DNA of 64,000 bases from Lates calcarifer (GCF_001640805.2 NC_066855.1:4180825-4244824); one strand, 5' to 3'. Shown: positions 14,036 to 28,715, counted from the stretch's first letter. Numbers and translations: made by a program. Notes: generated by a model from the sequence alone, not told the origin.

Positions 14036-17000
14036 AATTTAGTAATGATTCTGCAAAGTACAGCAAGCGTTCACAACGCCAAAGCTTAATAATGAAATAC
14101 GGGGGAACACTGGCTCAGTAGTTATGGAGGCGCTCACCACATGAATTCTGGATCTGGAAAATGCAGCAACCTTTAACACTTTTGTTTGTTTCTTTTTTAC
14201 AATCTTTAGTCAAAATCGGTGATCCAATACTTCACAGCGTCACTGGCCGGCTGCTGTGGAGGTGAAAGAGGAACAAGTACTTCTCTGTTATTTGTGGCAC
14301 TTTTAATGTGAGCATCAGAGTGCAATACCATGAATGTTTCCCTGGAGAGACTGTCTGGAAAAAGTGTGCCATTAAACCCTATTTTAGACTGTATCAAGGC
14401 TCTCCCAGTCCTATCGCAGCTTTTCACTCTGCTTTCATGTGTGGTTTTTCAGAAGCACTATAAACATTTCGGATTTCCGACATCGTCAGACATCATGTCT
14501 TAAGAAAAACCTCTGAGAGGCCGTATATCCTCCCCTTACACTTTCTCATTTCATGTGGGTTTGGACAGTGTTTCTCTGTAAAACACAAGCTTCTACAGTT
14601 GGACTAGTAATAATTTACACCACCCCCAGAACATATAACTGCTAATCCAGTACTTTTACTTCATGGTTGATTACCCTCTAATGTACACAACATGACTTTA
14701 TATTTATGTGATGAGAAAAACTGTTTCTGAAAGCTGTGAGGTAAGGTTTTGGTGTCAGTCTCAGAATCAAAGAAGGTCTTATCAGGTCTTATCTTATCCA
14801 TTTGACACTGATGATTAATGATCATGCTGGGACAGATTCATCATAGAAGAGACAGACAGATGAACTAGTTACAAAACCCATAGAAACCTTGATAGTCCAG
14901 ACTGTAGCACATCTGCAGGCTGAATCTTTACAGGTGTGTTGCTGAAGTGCAACCTGTGCACTGTACTTTGACAGCAACATTACACAGAATGGTGCTGTAG
15001 CATATGGTATCTCTAGATATTTTAACAATAAACTTTCAGTATAGATCTCTCTACAGGTTAAATATGAGAACAATGTCCAGGTGACGTTGTTCTTGATGCA
15101 CTACAGACTTTCAGATAATACTCACTGTGCCATAGTAGAGTTACATGTATCCTGGCTTTACCTCATTAAAATCTTCCTTTGCTGAGTACAGGTTTACACC
15201 AAACCCAGTATGAGATCTAAGTGTCAGCCAGTTGAGAAATGGATGCTGTTGGACACTGAACCCATTTTCCTAAAATAGTTTTTGACAATATATGTGTTAC
15301 AGTATAAATCACAAACTATTGGCACCTTCGTCTTATATGTTGAAGAATAAGTGAGGTGCTACATGGCAGCGCATCCATATGGATGATAAATCTGAAGGGG
15401 ATGACAATATGTATCGACCCAGGCCTCCTCCAACCTGGCAGTATGTCAATTTCCCAGAGTCTCTAAACAGAGAAGGCATCATTTACCCTTCTGTACTCTC
15501 CGAGCACTCCTCCATATTGATTTGCTGTGATGTTGAAAAACAATCGGAGACGTGCCACTCTGTAGTCAAAGTGATCAATAATGTAGGCTTGCTTTGTTTT
15601 GTTTAATGTGTGCCATACAGAGCCGTCTTCTCCTCACTTCAGGTAGGAGGTTCAAAGGATTTGGGCTCTGTGAGACAGACACAGATTCTGATAGTTTGTT
15701 AGTTGTATATCATTTTGTAAGGAGCACTCTGTCTTTGGATAATCCTTTCAAAGGGCATTTTGACTAGTTTGTTTATTGTTATTTAATTTATTTTGATATT
15801 TTATAGTCCATAGTTGATATTAAGTTTATCTTTCTTTTACTAGCTAACTGACTGTCTGTATACTAGTAATATTAAAATCAATATAATAAATACATTTACT
15901 ATTTAGCACATTTAAATATGGCATTTCAAAGTAGCTAACTACACCATACTGCATAAATGCCACCTGTTAGAAGCTGAAATGGCACTGACTGCTTCCCTAA
16001 CTTGTTTGCGTTAGCTTGGAGTTTTCTCTCCTCTTCTTTCTTTTCAAGATTATGGATTTAGGTGCGGTCTCATTTATTTATGTGAAATAACTCACTGAAT
16101 TACCACAATATGATTTTAATTAACACTCATAAATCTTAAATATAACTACACTTATCACAGAGACGACCAAACCAGAGTGTATGTAGTTACAGCAGTTTTG
16201 CTTCCCTTGTATCTTCATTTCATGACAACTGTTTTCTTAGAGACTGTATTTTTCTATGGCATAATGTTTTTTCTAAATAATATCTACAGTATGTTAAACA
16301 AATGTAAAAATAACATGTTAAATTCCTCAGTTTTAATCAAATACGCATTTAGCCTACTGCCTTTTGCTTTTGTAGGGAGACTATATCAACAACATTTTGT
16401 ACTTCACATTCAGTTTTTATATGTGTTTATTTGATTGTTTGTTACATAACTGCCAAGTTTGGGCACACTTTAGTCAGCTATCGATGCATAAATAACAGGC
16501 AGAGTAAATATTTTCATAATTGTTATTATTACATTGGACAAAAACACACCTTCGCCATACCTGTGATGTATGCTCTATATTTGGGTCAATATCAGCCCCA
16601 TGCACAGTACCGCATCTAATCCTGAATGACAGTCTAATGTATGGGAACTATGCTCGCCGTTTACAGGGGAACACCTGAACCGAGGTATTCTCACTCACTT
16701 GCACCCACATACACACCTGTGTCTGTTAGTGACATACTCTGTGTTGAATTCCTACCCACCTGTGTAAGGTGTGCGGCTGTGGGAAGGCAGACAGCTGTAC
16801 AAAGCTCGGTGGTGACTGTTGTGCTCTGTAATCCCCCAGTAAAGTCCCTGTGATGACCTGCGGCGGCATGCTTCAAAGACAGGATCTGTTTCACGTGTTC
16901 CCTCTGCTCCCAAGCCTCTCAGGATCATTCACTGCTATCACACAAGACCAACTGATGTGTTACTGAATACAAAACAGAGGAACACTGGGTTGCGTGTGAA

Positions 17001-17619
17001 ATAGGAAGCAAGGTACAACAATTTAATAGCATTGGAAAAGAGAGATGAAATAGAAAATGAGAAGATGAGAAGATGCCCTCAGGAACTTAAGAAACACTGT
17101 AAAATATAATAAAATAAATAAATTAGGCTGCTACAAAAAGAACTAAATACATAATTATTGAGTCAGAGGTATTAAATAACTCAAGCATGCTCTGAAAGTT
17201 TGTTAAACACTAAAACAGACACCTAACAGTAGCGCAAGTACAGACTCGTGCAGCAATATTTATCCCAACGTCGCTAACGTTTATAGGTAAATGTGCACAA
17301 TAGATTACCAAGAAGGTGAGAAATTCAATGCATTCTAAACCAGTGAATTTACTCCAACTTTGTGCTGCAATCTTTTAAAAGGCTTTCTGTTTTTGTGTTT
17401 CTCACAATAGTTAATCCCCTCACTGTTTCAGGTCAAAGTGAATACACCAGACATCTCAAGTTGTCCATAAGGGCGTTGCAGCCATTGTCCCGCAGGAGAA
17501 TACAGAGCTTTGTCCCAGTATTATATTGGATACAATACATGCGACTAGCTACTGAAGAGCTGCACTTCAAATGGGTTGTTAACTCACCTGGATGGAATGT
17601 GTTTCACTTTGAGCCTGAG

Positions 17620-17621
<2 letters not shown>

Positions 17622-17660
<39 letters not shown>
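17622..17660. repeat. (AC)n microsatellite
   Basis: About 19 uninterrupted AC units. Confidence 0.95.
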
Positions 17661-17664
<4 letters not shown>

Positions 17665-19924
17665 TGTCATCAAACTCCTCAGGAAGTAATTTCAGGAAGT
17701 AATGTTCTCTGTGTGTCATTCTAGTTTTTTAATCTAATTGCCAGCGACAGATTGGCAGCCATTTTTACCACCAGTTTGTTGACACTGATGTAACCCTTAA
17801 GTGGGAGATAAGCTGTCAGAAATTCATGATATCTGTGCCTCTCGGAATTACAAGCAGCAGACTGATGTGAAGCTATTTCCCTCTTTTTTCATCCTGACGC
17901 TTGTAATTATGGTCTGTAAGATTTGACAGGAATGTACTGTCCAGTATAACCCATGAATATATTATTAGAACTGGATATCAAAGTCAGAGATGGTTCCCAT
18001 TCACTCCAGTGAAAGTTACTCTCCTTCCTGGTTTGCTTCTGTAATGTGTGGTCCACAGCACATACTGTACAAGTTAGTCTCTTTTTTTTCTGGCCCAGCC
18101 TGCTTAACCCATCGATTTTACATAGAGACAACTCCTATACATATGTACAGCTTTTCTAAGCTCTGAGGAAATTTTATAAACATTTCAATCTGTATAATTT
18201 TAACATAATACAACATCAAAAAGAAAAACTGACACATACACGTTTAGTGTACAGTAGTGTGGTTGACCACTGAGACACAATGCTGCAGTGTGACGTTGGG
18301 CCTCACCTGGGCCATATACTGGTCTGAACAGTCCTTACTCCATTAACAAAACATCCAACGAAAAAAAAAATGCCACAGCAAGCGCTAGACAGACTCTGTG
18401 ATTTGTCAGCCACCCTATTTCAGCGCAACAAAACGCTGCAGGAATTTGTGCTCAGCACCAAAGATGTCACAGAGTAAACAAACCCCTGCAGATTACCATT
18501 TTAAAATGCTACACACAAACAAAGCACAGACACCAGCCAATGAGAGAGTTCATACAGTCCCAGCATCTGTGCACTGTGAAAACCAGTGGCAGGGCCATAT
18601 TCTCAGCCATAACTGCAGGGCAGAGCTCTGCGGTGAGCTGGGTAAGTATAGGGCACGGCAGCACTGTACATTATCACATGGGTGTGGCTACGAGCTCGCT
18701 GCTCAAAAAATGTTTTCAATTGAGGAGTAAAGAAGGCACGTAAAGTGGCAGGCATGCCTGCACAGGATCATTGTCTCACTGTGTGACACAGGTAAATGTG
18801 GAGGTAATAATAAAAACTGTTTACCACTTTAAAGCTGAGTCATTACGGAGAGAAAAGGTGAGAGCAGCTGCTTCTGTGAAACCTAACCCTGCACGCACAC
18901 CTGCCTTATCATATGTAAACTTTTATTGCAGTGCATTGTGGTTAAACAGTGACCATTGTCTCTAATAAAACCTCACAGTTTTTTCTGTGTTGGTTGTTTA
19001 AAGCAGCAGTCTTTTACTTGTGTTTATTTCGTGATAGGTTTTTGTAAACTGTGAAGGAAAAGGCCTCTTGGTTGGGAGGAAAGCTGGAGAGAAACAAATG
19101 AACTTCAGATGGTTCTTGGCAAGTGGAAACATTGTAGATTTTGCGCTAAAACAAATATTTTGACTCTCATTCAGTCATTATAAATGTGCTCTCTGTGTAA
19201 TGGGATTGGGGAAAATCCGTAGTGATCTGTGTTGACAGGATGCTGACCAATCACACTCTTCCAGACGTGTTTTGGGCCCATTCACAACCTTGTGGAGTAA
19301 CAATACAGGAGGCGATAAAGCCTCAGGTGTGTTATGCAACACTGACATCCAGACAAAACAACAGTGAGGGAAAATCAGCTTATCTCTTGACATCTGACAT
19401 TTCTGTTACAACGAGATCAAGCGAACAAAGTGCTTAAGGAAGAATGTGTCATTCAACAACGAGTTTCTCCTGTAATTGAGAAAGCTTTAAAAACAATTTT
19501 CTGGAACAGAACATCATACTATACATTTCTCTAATAGAGAAATTCAGGGCTTTTAAAAGTAAAAATAAATTTCTTGTCTTTTCTGTTCAAACTCAGATCA
19601 AAGACACTGAGTTCTGAGCTATCAAGTTCCTACAAAATTTCCACTTTTCAGGAACAGTAAGGAACCAGCTGTCTCCCAGATATGTGCATTTTTGAGGTCA
19701 CTGGGTTTGAAAAAGTTTAAGTTAAAGCCAAAGGTTTTACAATTTCCTGTTTCCATAGAAAGCACAAAGTCATTTAAAAAAAAACACACACACACAATAT
19801 CCCCAAAATGGGAGTTGCATGCATGTGACTATAGTACTTTGTTAAACACAAGCTGATATATATCTGTAGGCTCAAACAGTGCACTTTGATGTTTCAAATC
19901 TCACTGTCTGGGAACAGTTTTACA

Positions 19925-20345
19925 TTTTGTGAAATATGCTTCTTCATTTTCTTACCAGGAGTTAGATGAGAAGGTTGATGCCATTCCCATCTTCATGTTA
20001 TAAAGCCACAGGCAGACGAGGGTTAGCTTAGCTTACACATAAAGACTGGAAACAGGGGAACAGCTAATCTGACTCTGTCCAAAGAAGAGAAAAAAATCTT
20101 CTGCAAAAAAAGGTCTGCCAAACCACGAATTGCCTGATGGGCAGATTTTTAAAATAATCTTTGGACAAAGCAATGCTAGCTGTTTGCCCTGTTCCCAGTG
20201 CTAAGTTAAGCTAATTGGTTAATAGTTTTAACACACAGACATGGAAGTCTTCTCATCTAATTTTTACAAAAAACAAAAACAAAAAACAAAACAAATCAAA
20301 AAGATAATGAGCGTATTCTCCAAAATGTCAAACTATTTCTTTAAA
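19925..20345. repeat. fold-back repeat family A, near-complete copy (MITE-like)
   Basis: The ends are inverted copies: left gttttacattttgtgaaat against right ccaaaatgtcaaacta, and further in gttagatgagaag against cttctcatctaa, then gactggaaacagggg against ccctgttcccagtgctaag. The same sequence recurs at 58800-59250 and, as a right half, at 60715-60880. I recall it as a very common dispersed repeat in fish genomes. It has no coding capacity. Confidence 0.7.
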
Positions 20346-21869
20346 TGCACTACTTGAGGAAATGGACTAAATTACTTTCCAGTCAAGTTAGCAGCCACTT
20401 AGCTTTTAAACATATTTAAGACATATATGAAAGTTGTATTAACTCTTCATAAATAACCCTCAGTGAGAATTTGACATATTTCCCAAAATGTTAAACTATT
20501 TATTTAATCTTCAAGTGAAGTTGGACAAAAACAAAAAACAAGTTGGGTCATAACACTCAGGAATGAAGTTACAGCACAGGCCTTTAATGACAGCAGAGCT
20601 ATCAGCTGATCAGCACTGTGCTCTACAGCAGTAAGCAATCAGTCTCTTTGATAGGTTATCTGACAGGTGTAACTCAAGGTAATAAGACCACCCTGTAAAA
20701 TGTGCTGATTAGAGCTGCACGGCAGCCCCTCCGCTCTGCTCACAGGTCATGTGAGCACATTTGATGTGCGTGTCTGTGTTGCTTTTGCATGCAGGCATCC
20801 CTTCGATGACCTTCCATTTTCCTCTGCATCAAATCCAAACATTTAGCCAAGAATCTTGGGCCAGCATGCTACAGCTACCGTGCGATTTACTGCACCGTGT
20901 AGGCTATAGAGGATTTCCAAAACCATACGATTCCATGATCTACAGTCATGATGTCATTCATGCAATAAAGACTGGCCTATAATCATTCTGGTCACTTCTT
21001 CTCTCTGCTATGAAATTCAACTGAGGAGGATGATATATCGGAAGCTGGACACGGCTGTAAATATAGAGACGCACCGCGTAGACCATCTGATAGGTACTTG
21101 CAGAACCCAAGGACAAAATAAAAATGACTAATGCTAGCATTGGTCTCCGACGTGGTGTTTGTGTGGATGCATGAGTTCAGAAAATAGGAGCTCTAGTTTG
21201 ATCAACGTGCCTTACAATCCTCTATCTGATTATTTGACTGTTTAAGCTACAGAAATCAATGGATCAGAGCACGAGGGGACTCAGGAAAACTTAGAAAACT
21301 TGTAAGATCTTCAGCAGTCTCACCACAGAATTATACCCCTATGATTCTGAGCCTGACCCAGTGAAACAGACAGGCAGCCTAAACAAACATGACCCCCCTA
21401 ACCACTACTACCACACACACACACACACACATACACACACAAACAAACTCACACACAGCAATGTCTGCTTTCAGAGCATATCACCATTCCAAGTCTGCAG
21501 CAGGGGCCAAGAGAAAAGCTCCTGATTAAATAGTTTTGGAGCGTGCGTCGCTCCGGCTCGGGGAGCTCAGCAGCTTTGAAGCCAGTTGCTGAATTTCACC
21601 CGTTATCTGCTCTCGGGGACTGAAGATAACACAGTTAGACAGCGCACGGAGACAGTGTTTACAAACAGTCAGTAGCCCTGTCAGGAGGAATTCATGGTGA
21701 AGCAGAAAAGCAGCTGAACAGCAGGCAAATCAGATGGTGATGATTGAGTAGATGTAGCTTGAAACCTGGATGTTTTTCTACCTGCTGCTGCCAGACACGC
21801 TATGAAGCACTTTGTGTAAACTTTGTATCAACTCATATCTATCCCTGTCTTTAACTGGGAGTGTGTTTA

Positions 21870-22350
21870 ACGGTCAGTCCACCCAAATTACAAAGAAATA
21901 GTTCTCACTTTGCTCTAGTAGTATAGAGCTATGCAGATAGAGTAGCTTTGATTTTATTTGATTTTCAGATATCTGTTTCTGGCCTGATAAAAGCCCAGAA
22001 TGGTTAAAGCTTTCCCCCTTTTCAGTATTGATACAATGGAGGTGAATGGCCCCTTTGGAAAACAACATTTAAAAATCCCAGCACTAATGCATCTTTCCAG
22101 AAACTCTGTCATGGTCACTCTAGAAAACACTCAGAACACACTACCAGAAGTTTTTAACTACTTTCTTCCAGAGACGTAGTATAACTGTTGGCTGTTTCAA
22201 GGCTGTAGTGCCTCAAAATGAATAATTCAATGCTTTGGTTAGAGATGTATATCTTAAAACCTGGGTAAAGAAAAAACAAAACTATCTGTGCGACTATATT
22301 ACCGCTGGATGGAGGTGAGAATGTGTGTGTATGAGTGATTTGACCCTTTA
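21870..22350. repeat. dispersed fish repeat between frames of no coding value
   Basis: Strings such as tcacccaaattacaaagaaa-like, tagtatagagctatgcagat, atacaatggaggtgaatgg, gcatctttccagaaactc and gatttgaccctttaaag are ones I recall in this order in fish genomes. The left and right ends both carry a gaccctttaa/ccacccaaatt border. Confidence 0.5.
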
Positions 22351-23160
22351 AAGCTGATGGCAGTATTACAGCTTCTGTGTTTTCAGTGTATATTTACTAT
22401 GTTTTTGTTTTCATTTCTTCAAAAATTCCTTCATCATGGGGCATGCTGTGGAATTGAAAAAGTGAAACAGAATTAGTAGGTTGATTCTAGATAGTAACAC
22501 TGAAGGTTTAAGGTGTCAGTGTGCTTCAGATGAAGTGCTTGTTGGATTGTCAGACAGCATCTGAAACCCCCTCCCTGCACACCTCTCCAACGTGAGCACT
22601 GGAGGGCTGTGTCTGACAGATGTTTTTAACTTTCCAAAATGGACAATTGGCAACAATTGGTCAGGTGTGGGGAGATGAGAACGTAAGTAGGATATGAACT
22701 TCTCTTTTTTTAGCTCGCTTTTTTTTTTTTATTCCACCCATACCTTCTTCCATGACTTTTTTGGTATAAAAAAGACACCTTTATCCTCATTTGAACGTTG
22801 CTTCTTGCCCTGTCTTTGATGTCAAGGCTGTCTTTAGAAGTAGCTGGACAACACTTTGTAGGATGTGATTCATGTCAAGCATACCATAGCCTTTAACTTC
22901 TCACTGCCTTCAGCTGTAGTTCTCCTGAGTGAGTGGCCACTGAGAAGTCCTTTTGTAAAAATAAATTCAGTGTACATCTGAAACAGCATCTGGCAGCACT
23001 TTTCAGAGCAACAAACCGGGGCATTATATGTATATAGGCACATGTATAACATAAAGACTAACACTGAGTCAGAGCCATTGTGAGGCATGTACAAAGAGAA
23101 GCAATAAGTCAGTTAAGTCCCTCATTGCTTTCTAACTCAAATCCTATCTGGAGCTGAAAG

Positions 23161-23405
23161 GTGTCGATACCTCGCTGTCTCTGCCGCCTGTCCGCTGACT
23201 TATTGAGCCGCAGCTCAATGCTCTGGATCTTGCAGTATGATGTATGGCGATACACGTGTGGGGTCCGCAGGGAACTGAGGGATGCCGCTGACGCTCGGGA
23301 CACACAGCAGGCCTGGCGAGCCGGGCACCGCAGTTGACAGGCACCACATGTCAGGGCATCAAGATGGATGGTGGAGATTTGCTCTGTGTCCAGGGGATGG
23401 AGCAT
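23161..23405 (-). other. unassigned GC-rich open frame, possible exon or conserved non-coding element
   Basis: An ATG at 23405 opens a minus-strand frame that is clearly GC-richer than its surroundings. It is cysteine-rich early on (TCGACQLRCPARQACC) and basic near the end (RRQRQR). A possible donor (CGAG|GTATCG) lies near 23166; reading through it the frame stays open to 23109. The opposite strand and a second minus frame are also partly open, as expected from composition alone. I do not recognise the family and saw no acceptor-linked partner exon. It could be an exon of an unannotated gene, a non-coding RNA, a regulatory element or chance. Confidence 0.2.
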
Positions 23406-26324
23406 AATTTAGCCCAGATGCTGAGTGACTCTCGTTCCGCTGACTGACTGGTTAGCTGCCCGCGGGTTTATTCTGTTTGCAGCCAGTTTATGATTTAACT
23501 CCTGACCACAGTATCTTCGCACACCAGGAATGGGTTACAGAACACACGTTGTCTCTTTTCACTCAGACAGTCTGAAATTTTCAGACAAATTTACAGCTTG
23601 TGTTAGCAGGCATTTCCAAACTCAAGGCTGCTACTGCCAGAACACTGTAGACTTTAAATTTATTCAGAAAAGCCTAGAGTCTGGAGGATCTGGATGTTCA
23701 TTCAGGGAACGCCTAACAAAACATGAAATATAAGTCCAAGGCTGAATTTCTGGAATAAGGAATGACATGCAGCAAAGGTCTCTGGCTGGAATCAAAAAAG
23801 AGACACTGCAATGATACGCTCTGTGCCTTAACCATTTGGTCACAAGTAAGACCTGGACCCTTTTACCCCTTGACTCATACTAAGGACTAAAACTGAGGAA
23901 ATGTCTGTTGCATTGATTTTGACCCGTCTTTTTAAAATGAATTCTCCCAACTTTATGGTGCAAAGGAATAATCCCTTTAAGCCATCTAGCTTGACATCCC
24001 GTGGAAAGCAAGGACTGATTAAATGAACATGCATTTATCAAGTTTCACTTTTTACACAATATGCCATAATTAAAGGCAAATTCACCACAGTGTGGCTGCG
24101 CTAACAGACACATCTGATATTAACAAACTAATTGGCTGGCAGCAGCAGCTGAGCAGAGTCATTATTTTTGTGCATCACTCATCATTGACTGAAAGCAAGT
24201 TCAGGCCTTTTTTCTGGGGAATTCTAGGAAATGTAGTAAATAACTCGTATGAATAAATGAATAAATGTATATTACAACATATCTTAACGCACGCTGAACA
24301 TCCCTGTTCAGCACTAATCTGTATTTTCACACTGCAATAGTGTCTGATTGAGGTTTCTTACTTAAGGAACTTTGACAATTGCCGTTGCAGAGGGAGCAAC
24401 CGACACCAGTCAGTAAGGTTTAGCCTGACTGAATGGGTGATGTGGTTGTGAAATGAAGGTTCAAGTGTCTTCCTGTCAGGCAGGATACCACAAACACACC
24501 ATGATGCAGGTGTGGTAAGAGCCTGCAGTGTGTAGCAGCTGCCCCTATGAGAAGAGGCATTTCTGTTTGAATGCTCTAACGGTTAAATCTTTATCTACTG
24601 TGCTCTGCCGTCCCATAACAAAACTATTATCTGGATCTGCATGTGTGTCTAGTGTTTGTGTGTGTCTTGGCACGCCAAGCTGCTCTAATATGCCCTAATA
24701 ACCGTGATGTCATCCACCTGTTTTTTGGCTCGGGGGCAGCAATGACTGATGGGACAATTTTGCATAATCATCTTATCTGATCTGGAGCTTATGAGCTGAA
24801 ACCCAGAGAAATTACAAACCATAAATGTGAAAAGTCGCCTATTCCAAAATACTCGGGGGATTTATCCACTTTGGGAAAAATGGTACAACAGAGGGTTTTC
24901 CACTCAGTTGCTCTAAAATAATGTTTTTTTTAAGTTTGAAAAAGTGTTTGTTTTGTAGACGAAAACATTTTCTTTCATAAAATACACTAATTTGGTTTCA
25001 TTTACCCTTTCAATCATTTTGTGGTAGGGGATTTCTTCCTAAGCTGTTCATGTTTAATAGAAGATTCACCTGCACAGCCCAAAAAGGAAAGGTGAGTGTC
25101 CTTGAATGTAACAGTGCAGTAAAACTACTCTGAAATGGCCTTCTAGAAGATGCAGCTGACCTCTGAATACCCTTTCCCTTTATAATATTGTGTAGGTAAC
25201 ACATAATTGAGGTCTTTCATGCCTATACAGAGATTTCTCTCCTGCGAATCAAACAGTAACACTGTCTTTAAAATGTCTCAGGTCAGCCAGGTTAATGCAG
25301 TGCCTGTACAACTCAACACTGTACCGTCTGCCCTTTGAAGACATTCACCATTAACCTGAAGTTCAAGAGAAAAAAAACTGCATTGAGAAAGCACTTCTTT
25401 TCAGTGGTCTCTTTCATTTCACCAGTGTGAAACCAGAATGCAGCTTCATGAATGTGAGTCACACAGTGGGTTAACGTCAGTGATGAGAGGATGAATTATT
25501 GCTGATGCATCTGTCCTGTAGTTTAGCATGAGAGGAAGCTTTTTATGAACCCCATCTGTGTTCAAACCAGTTTGGTAGTTAACGCATTTGTGGCCCAGAC
25601 ACATACCATTTTGTTATTGCCAAAACACTCCTTTGAATTCCTGTTTCCTGTTTAGTAGAATCGTGAAGCGCTGACAGGAAGGTTACTATCATTTACCTAC
25701 ATCAACCCTCAAGGAAAAATCCCAGTACAGTGTTTTTGGCAAAGTGTCTCATGGTTTTTTTTTTTCTTTTTCCTGAGGATAATTGACTTAGACGTCATTA
25801 AAAATTTAGTGATGTCTATAGTCAGGCTGAGTAAGAATAAAAGAAAGAAAAGAAAAATTGGGGAAAAATAAGAAAAGACCTTGAGAAGGAAGGTTCAGTC
25901 TGAGAATCCAAGGACAACATCATTCTGGGAAACATTAGAAATCGTAAATTAAAGTAGATATAAATGGCAAGTACAGCAACAGGTTTTAACCAGCATGGAT
26001 GAATCTAAGAAGGCGAGACAAGCAGAAAATAACTGAATGAACACAAACAAGCATAAGAACACTGAGGCTTTGTTCAGACTGCAGGCAACTCAGATTTGTC
26101 TCTCAAATCAGATCTGTAGGACAGACCATCCACACTGTTACTTGCAAGTGATCAGTTTGGGTTTGTGTGTCAAGACATCACCAGCCTATCTGCATGGGTT
26201 GCTGTAGTAATGATGCATCCAGAGCGTCCAGACTGAGATGCGTCCGTCTGAAATCATTCCTCAAGTTATTCTTGTATTATCAGTGTAACATGTACAATAC
26301 TTTCGTTTATGACCAAATACGGTT

Positions 26325-26470
26325 ATTATGTGCCAATTTGCAAATGTTAGCATGCTAACACACTGAAAATTAACCCTCCAAATACCAGCAGTTAGCACTG
26401 TTATTGTGCATGTTAGCATTTTGACATTAGCTTTGAGCTAACAGTACAAAGATGGCTGCAGTTGCTGTGT
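26325..26470. repeat. dispersed fish repeat (gctaac-rich)
   Basis: Repeated gttagcatgctaac-type words (tgttagcatgctaacacact, gcatgttagcattttgacat, tagctttgagctaacag), typical of a common fish repeat I recall. Confidence 0.5.
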
Positions 26471-28715
26471 TTTATGCAACAGGGAGAAAATTATGGGGAA
26501 AACTACTGTGGGAAACACAAGAAAGACATGAATAAATAACAAGTAGAGTTACAGTCAATACATCAGAAAAGGAAATTATGGCTTGCATGCATCAGACGTT
26601 ACAGACTGATGGAATATAACAGTGCAAGGTTGTTTTTTCTTTAATAACAGACTTTGCCTCTGTGTGACGTGGGAAACACTTTCTCATTCACCTGTATTTG
26701 TTTTGTTCTTATCTACCATAGCTGCTTCTGTACAGGATGATGGGCAGAGCATAACACAACCACCACCAAGTTTGTGGGTTCGATTACTAGCGGGACCACC
26801 TATGCTAAAAATGCATGCACTCACAGTACAGCATGGCGACTTTGTTAAAAACATCCACCAAATGAACTATACGCTATGTTAAAAGAATAAACTTCTCAGA
26901 GTTTGCCTGCCAAGAAAACACAAGAGGAAATTTACTCAGCCATAACAACCTCAACGCAAGGTCAGGCTTCTCTGCCGCTCTGAGGGCTGAAATTCATTTG
27001 AATACCTTTGGCAGTGTGTGGAAGTGAAGTTGGATGGATGTGGAGGGGCGCTCCAGAATATTCAAATTGTTGATGCTGAGAGTTCAACGACATCTACAAT
27101 GTTATGATGACCTCTCATAATTGCACGCTACAAGAAGTGATGTTTTGAAAGAAAATATGCTTCAAACTTGTCTGTGGTGAGACCTATAAAACTGAGTATG
27201 GCATGTTTTTCTGTGTGTGTTTTTCTGTGTGTGTCATGTGAATTCTCTGTGTGAAGGAGGTGAGACCACATTGCATGCGATAACATAAGGTGGAAAGACA
27301 CTCACATCAGAGTAGTAGTGTGTGTGTGAGACATCCATGAGGAGTATGGCAGCCTTTTGACTGACACACGGTGTGTGTTTGTGTGTGTGTGTATACTTCC
27401 TTTGTAATGATAGCCCTCAGTCTCTCAGCAGGCGGCCAGGCTACTCCTCTAAACCTCAGGGCCTCTGCCAACCACGAGAGCCCAGAAAATATGGCCTGCA
27501 GCTGGGGCCACAGAGAGAGTCTGAGCCCCTGTTAGCTACAGAAGCAACCAATATCTGTAATTAATAGAGGATGGAACACGGGCAGTTTGTGCTCCTATCA
27601 AGTCTCTGTGAATGCAGCAGTCACGGTATGCAGGTAGTAGATTCAGAACAGATAATACCTCATTCTGTTTACATTAAACTTTTAACTTCACTGGCTAAAC
27701 TGGGGTACACTTCTATAGAGGAATGAATGCGATCATAAAGGATGACAGCTCCACCTAGAGGTCAATCTTGGAAACATCAGTTCCTTTAACACCCTTAATG
27801 TGCAAGACAATCCTTTACTTGAATCAAACATACTGCATTGAAAAATAAAAATATATAACATTAGGAAAACATACTTAAATGTATCATAAGGACACAAGGC
27901 AGAAAAATGCCTGTGAGTGAAGTATTATAAATAGGTGGACTATTTTACATACTGTTATTAGTTTGTAGTTGTAGTTCCTGTGTAACAGTGCATCATGTTT
28001 CATGTACTCATCATGTTTTAAATGTAAATTCATAATCTTTTATGTCACTAGCTGTCAGATAAATGTAAAAGTATGGTAAACTATCATCACATTTCTGAAT
28101 TGTAAACTATAAAGTACCATAAAATGTCAAATAAATCAAAATTTCACCTTACTACAGTACTCCAGTAAATGTACTAACATCCAACCACTACAAATAAACC
28201 ATAACAGACAAAAATCTATCAAACTATAATTTATTGTTTGTTCCTTTATATGAGTTTCAATATACTATCACCATGGAGGATAAATTAAAAACTTCCATTA
28301 TATTTCCGCTACACTTTTGACTCTGATCTGAGTTTTTCAAAATTGAATGCAAATGCACAAATGTTCTGAGAGATGTAGTATTCTGCTTCTTTGCTCAGGC
28401 AAAAATATAGAAGCTTACAGTTCATGTAAGGAGCTGAAATGCATCTGATCCATACAGTAGTATGAACAGTTTCTTTGCTACTGTGTATTTTCAAAATAGA
28501 ACAGATAACAAAAGTGCAGACTGACTAGAACAATGGGTTTCTCCAGTGCATAGATAATGTGGTTACATTTACCTTGGGGAGGTAAATGATACAGGCAGTA
28601 TGATGTAAATTAAAGTGAAAACAATAGCAGCAATAACTGGCGAGTGCCTGATAAATATTTTGAACTGTTGTAAGGCTAATTTGTTGCTACAAAGACATGC
28701 ATCTACTGATACATT

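Larger units (their letters stand above)
12881..28700. other. gene-poor intergenic stretch
   Basis: No gene was recognised in these roughly 15.8 kb. They contain dispersed repeats (about 13785-14035, 19925-20345, 21870-22350, 26325-26470), AC/TG microsatellites (13315, 17622, 21412) and long AT-rich tracts. The many frames of 60-120 codons have no recognisable motif and are AT-rich or run through simple repeats. The exception worth keeping is the GC-rich minus-strand frame at 23161-23405, listed separately. Confidence 0.55.

Noticed and set aside
16177..16619. Two adjacent plus-strand frames rich in Phe, Tyr and Ile
   Set aside because: Hydrophobic composition comes from AT-richness; no recognised family or splice sites.
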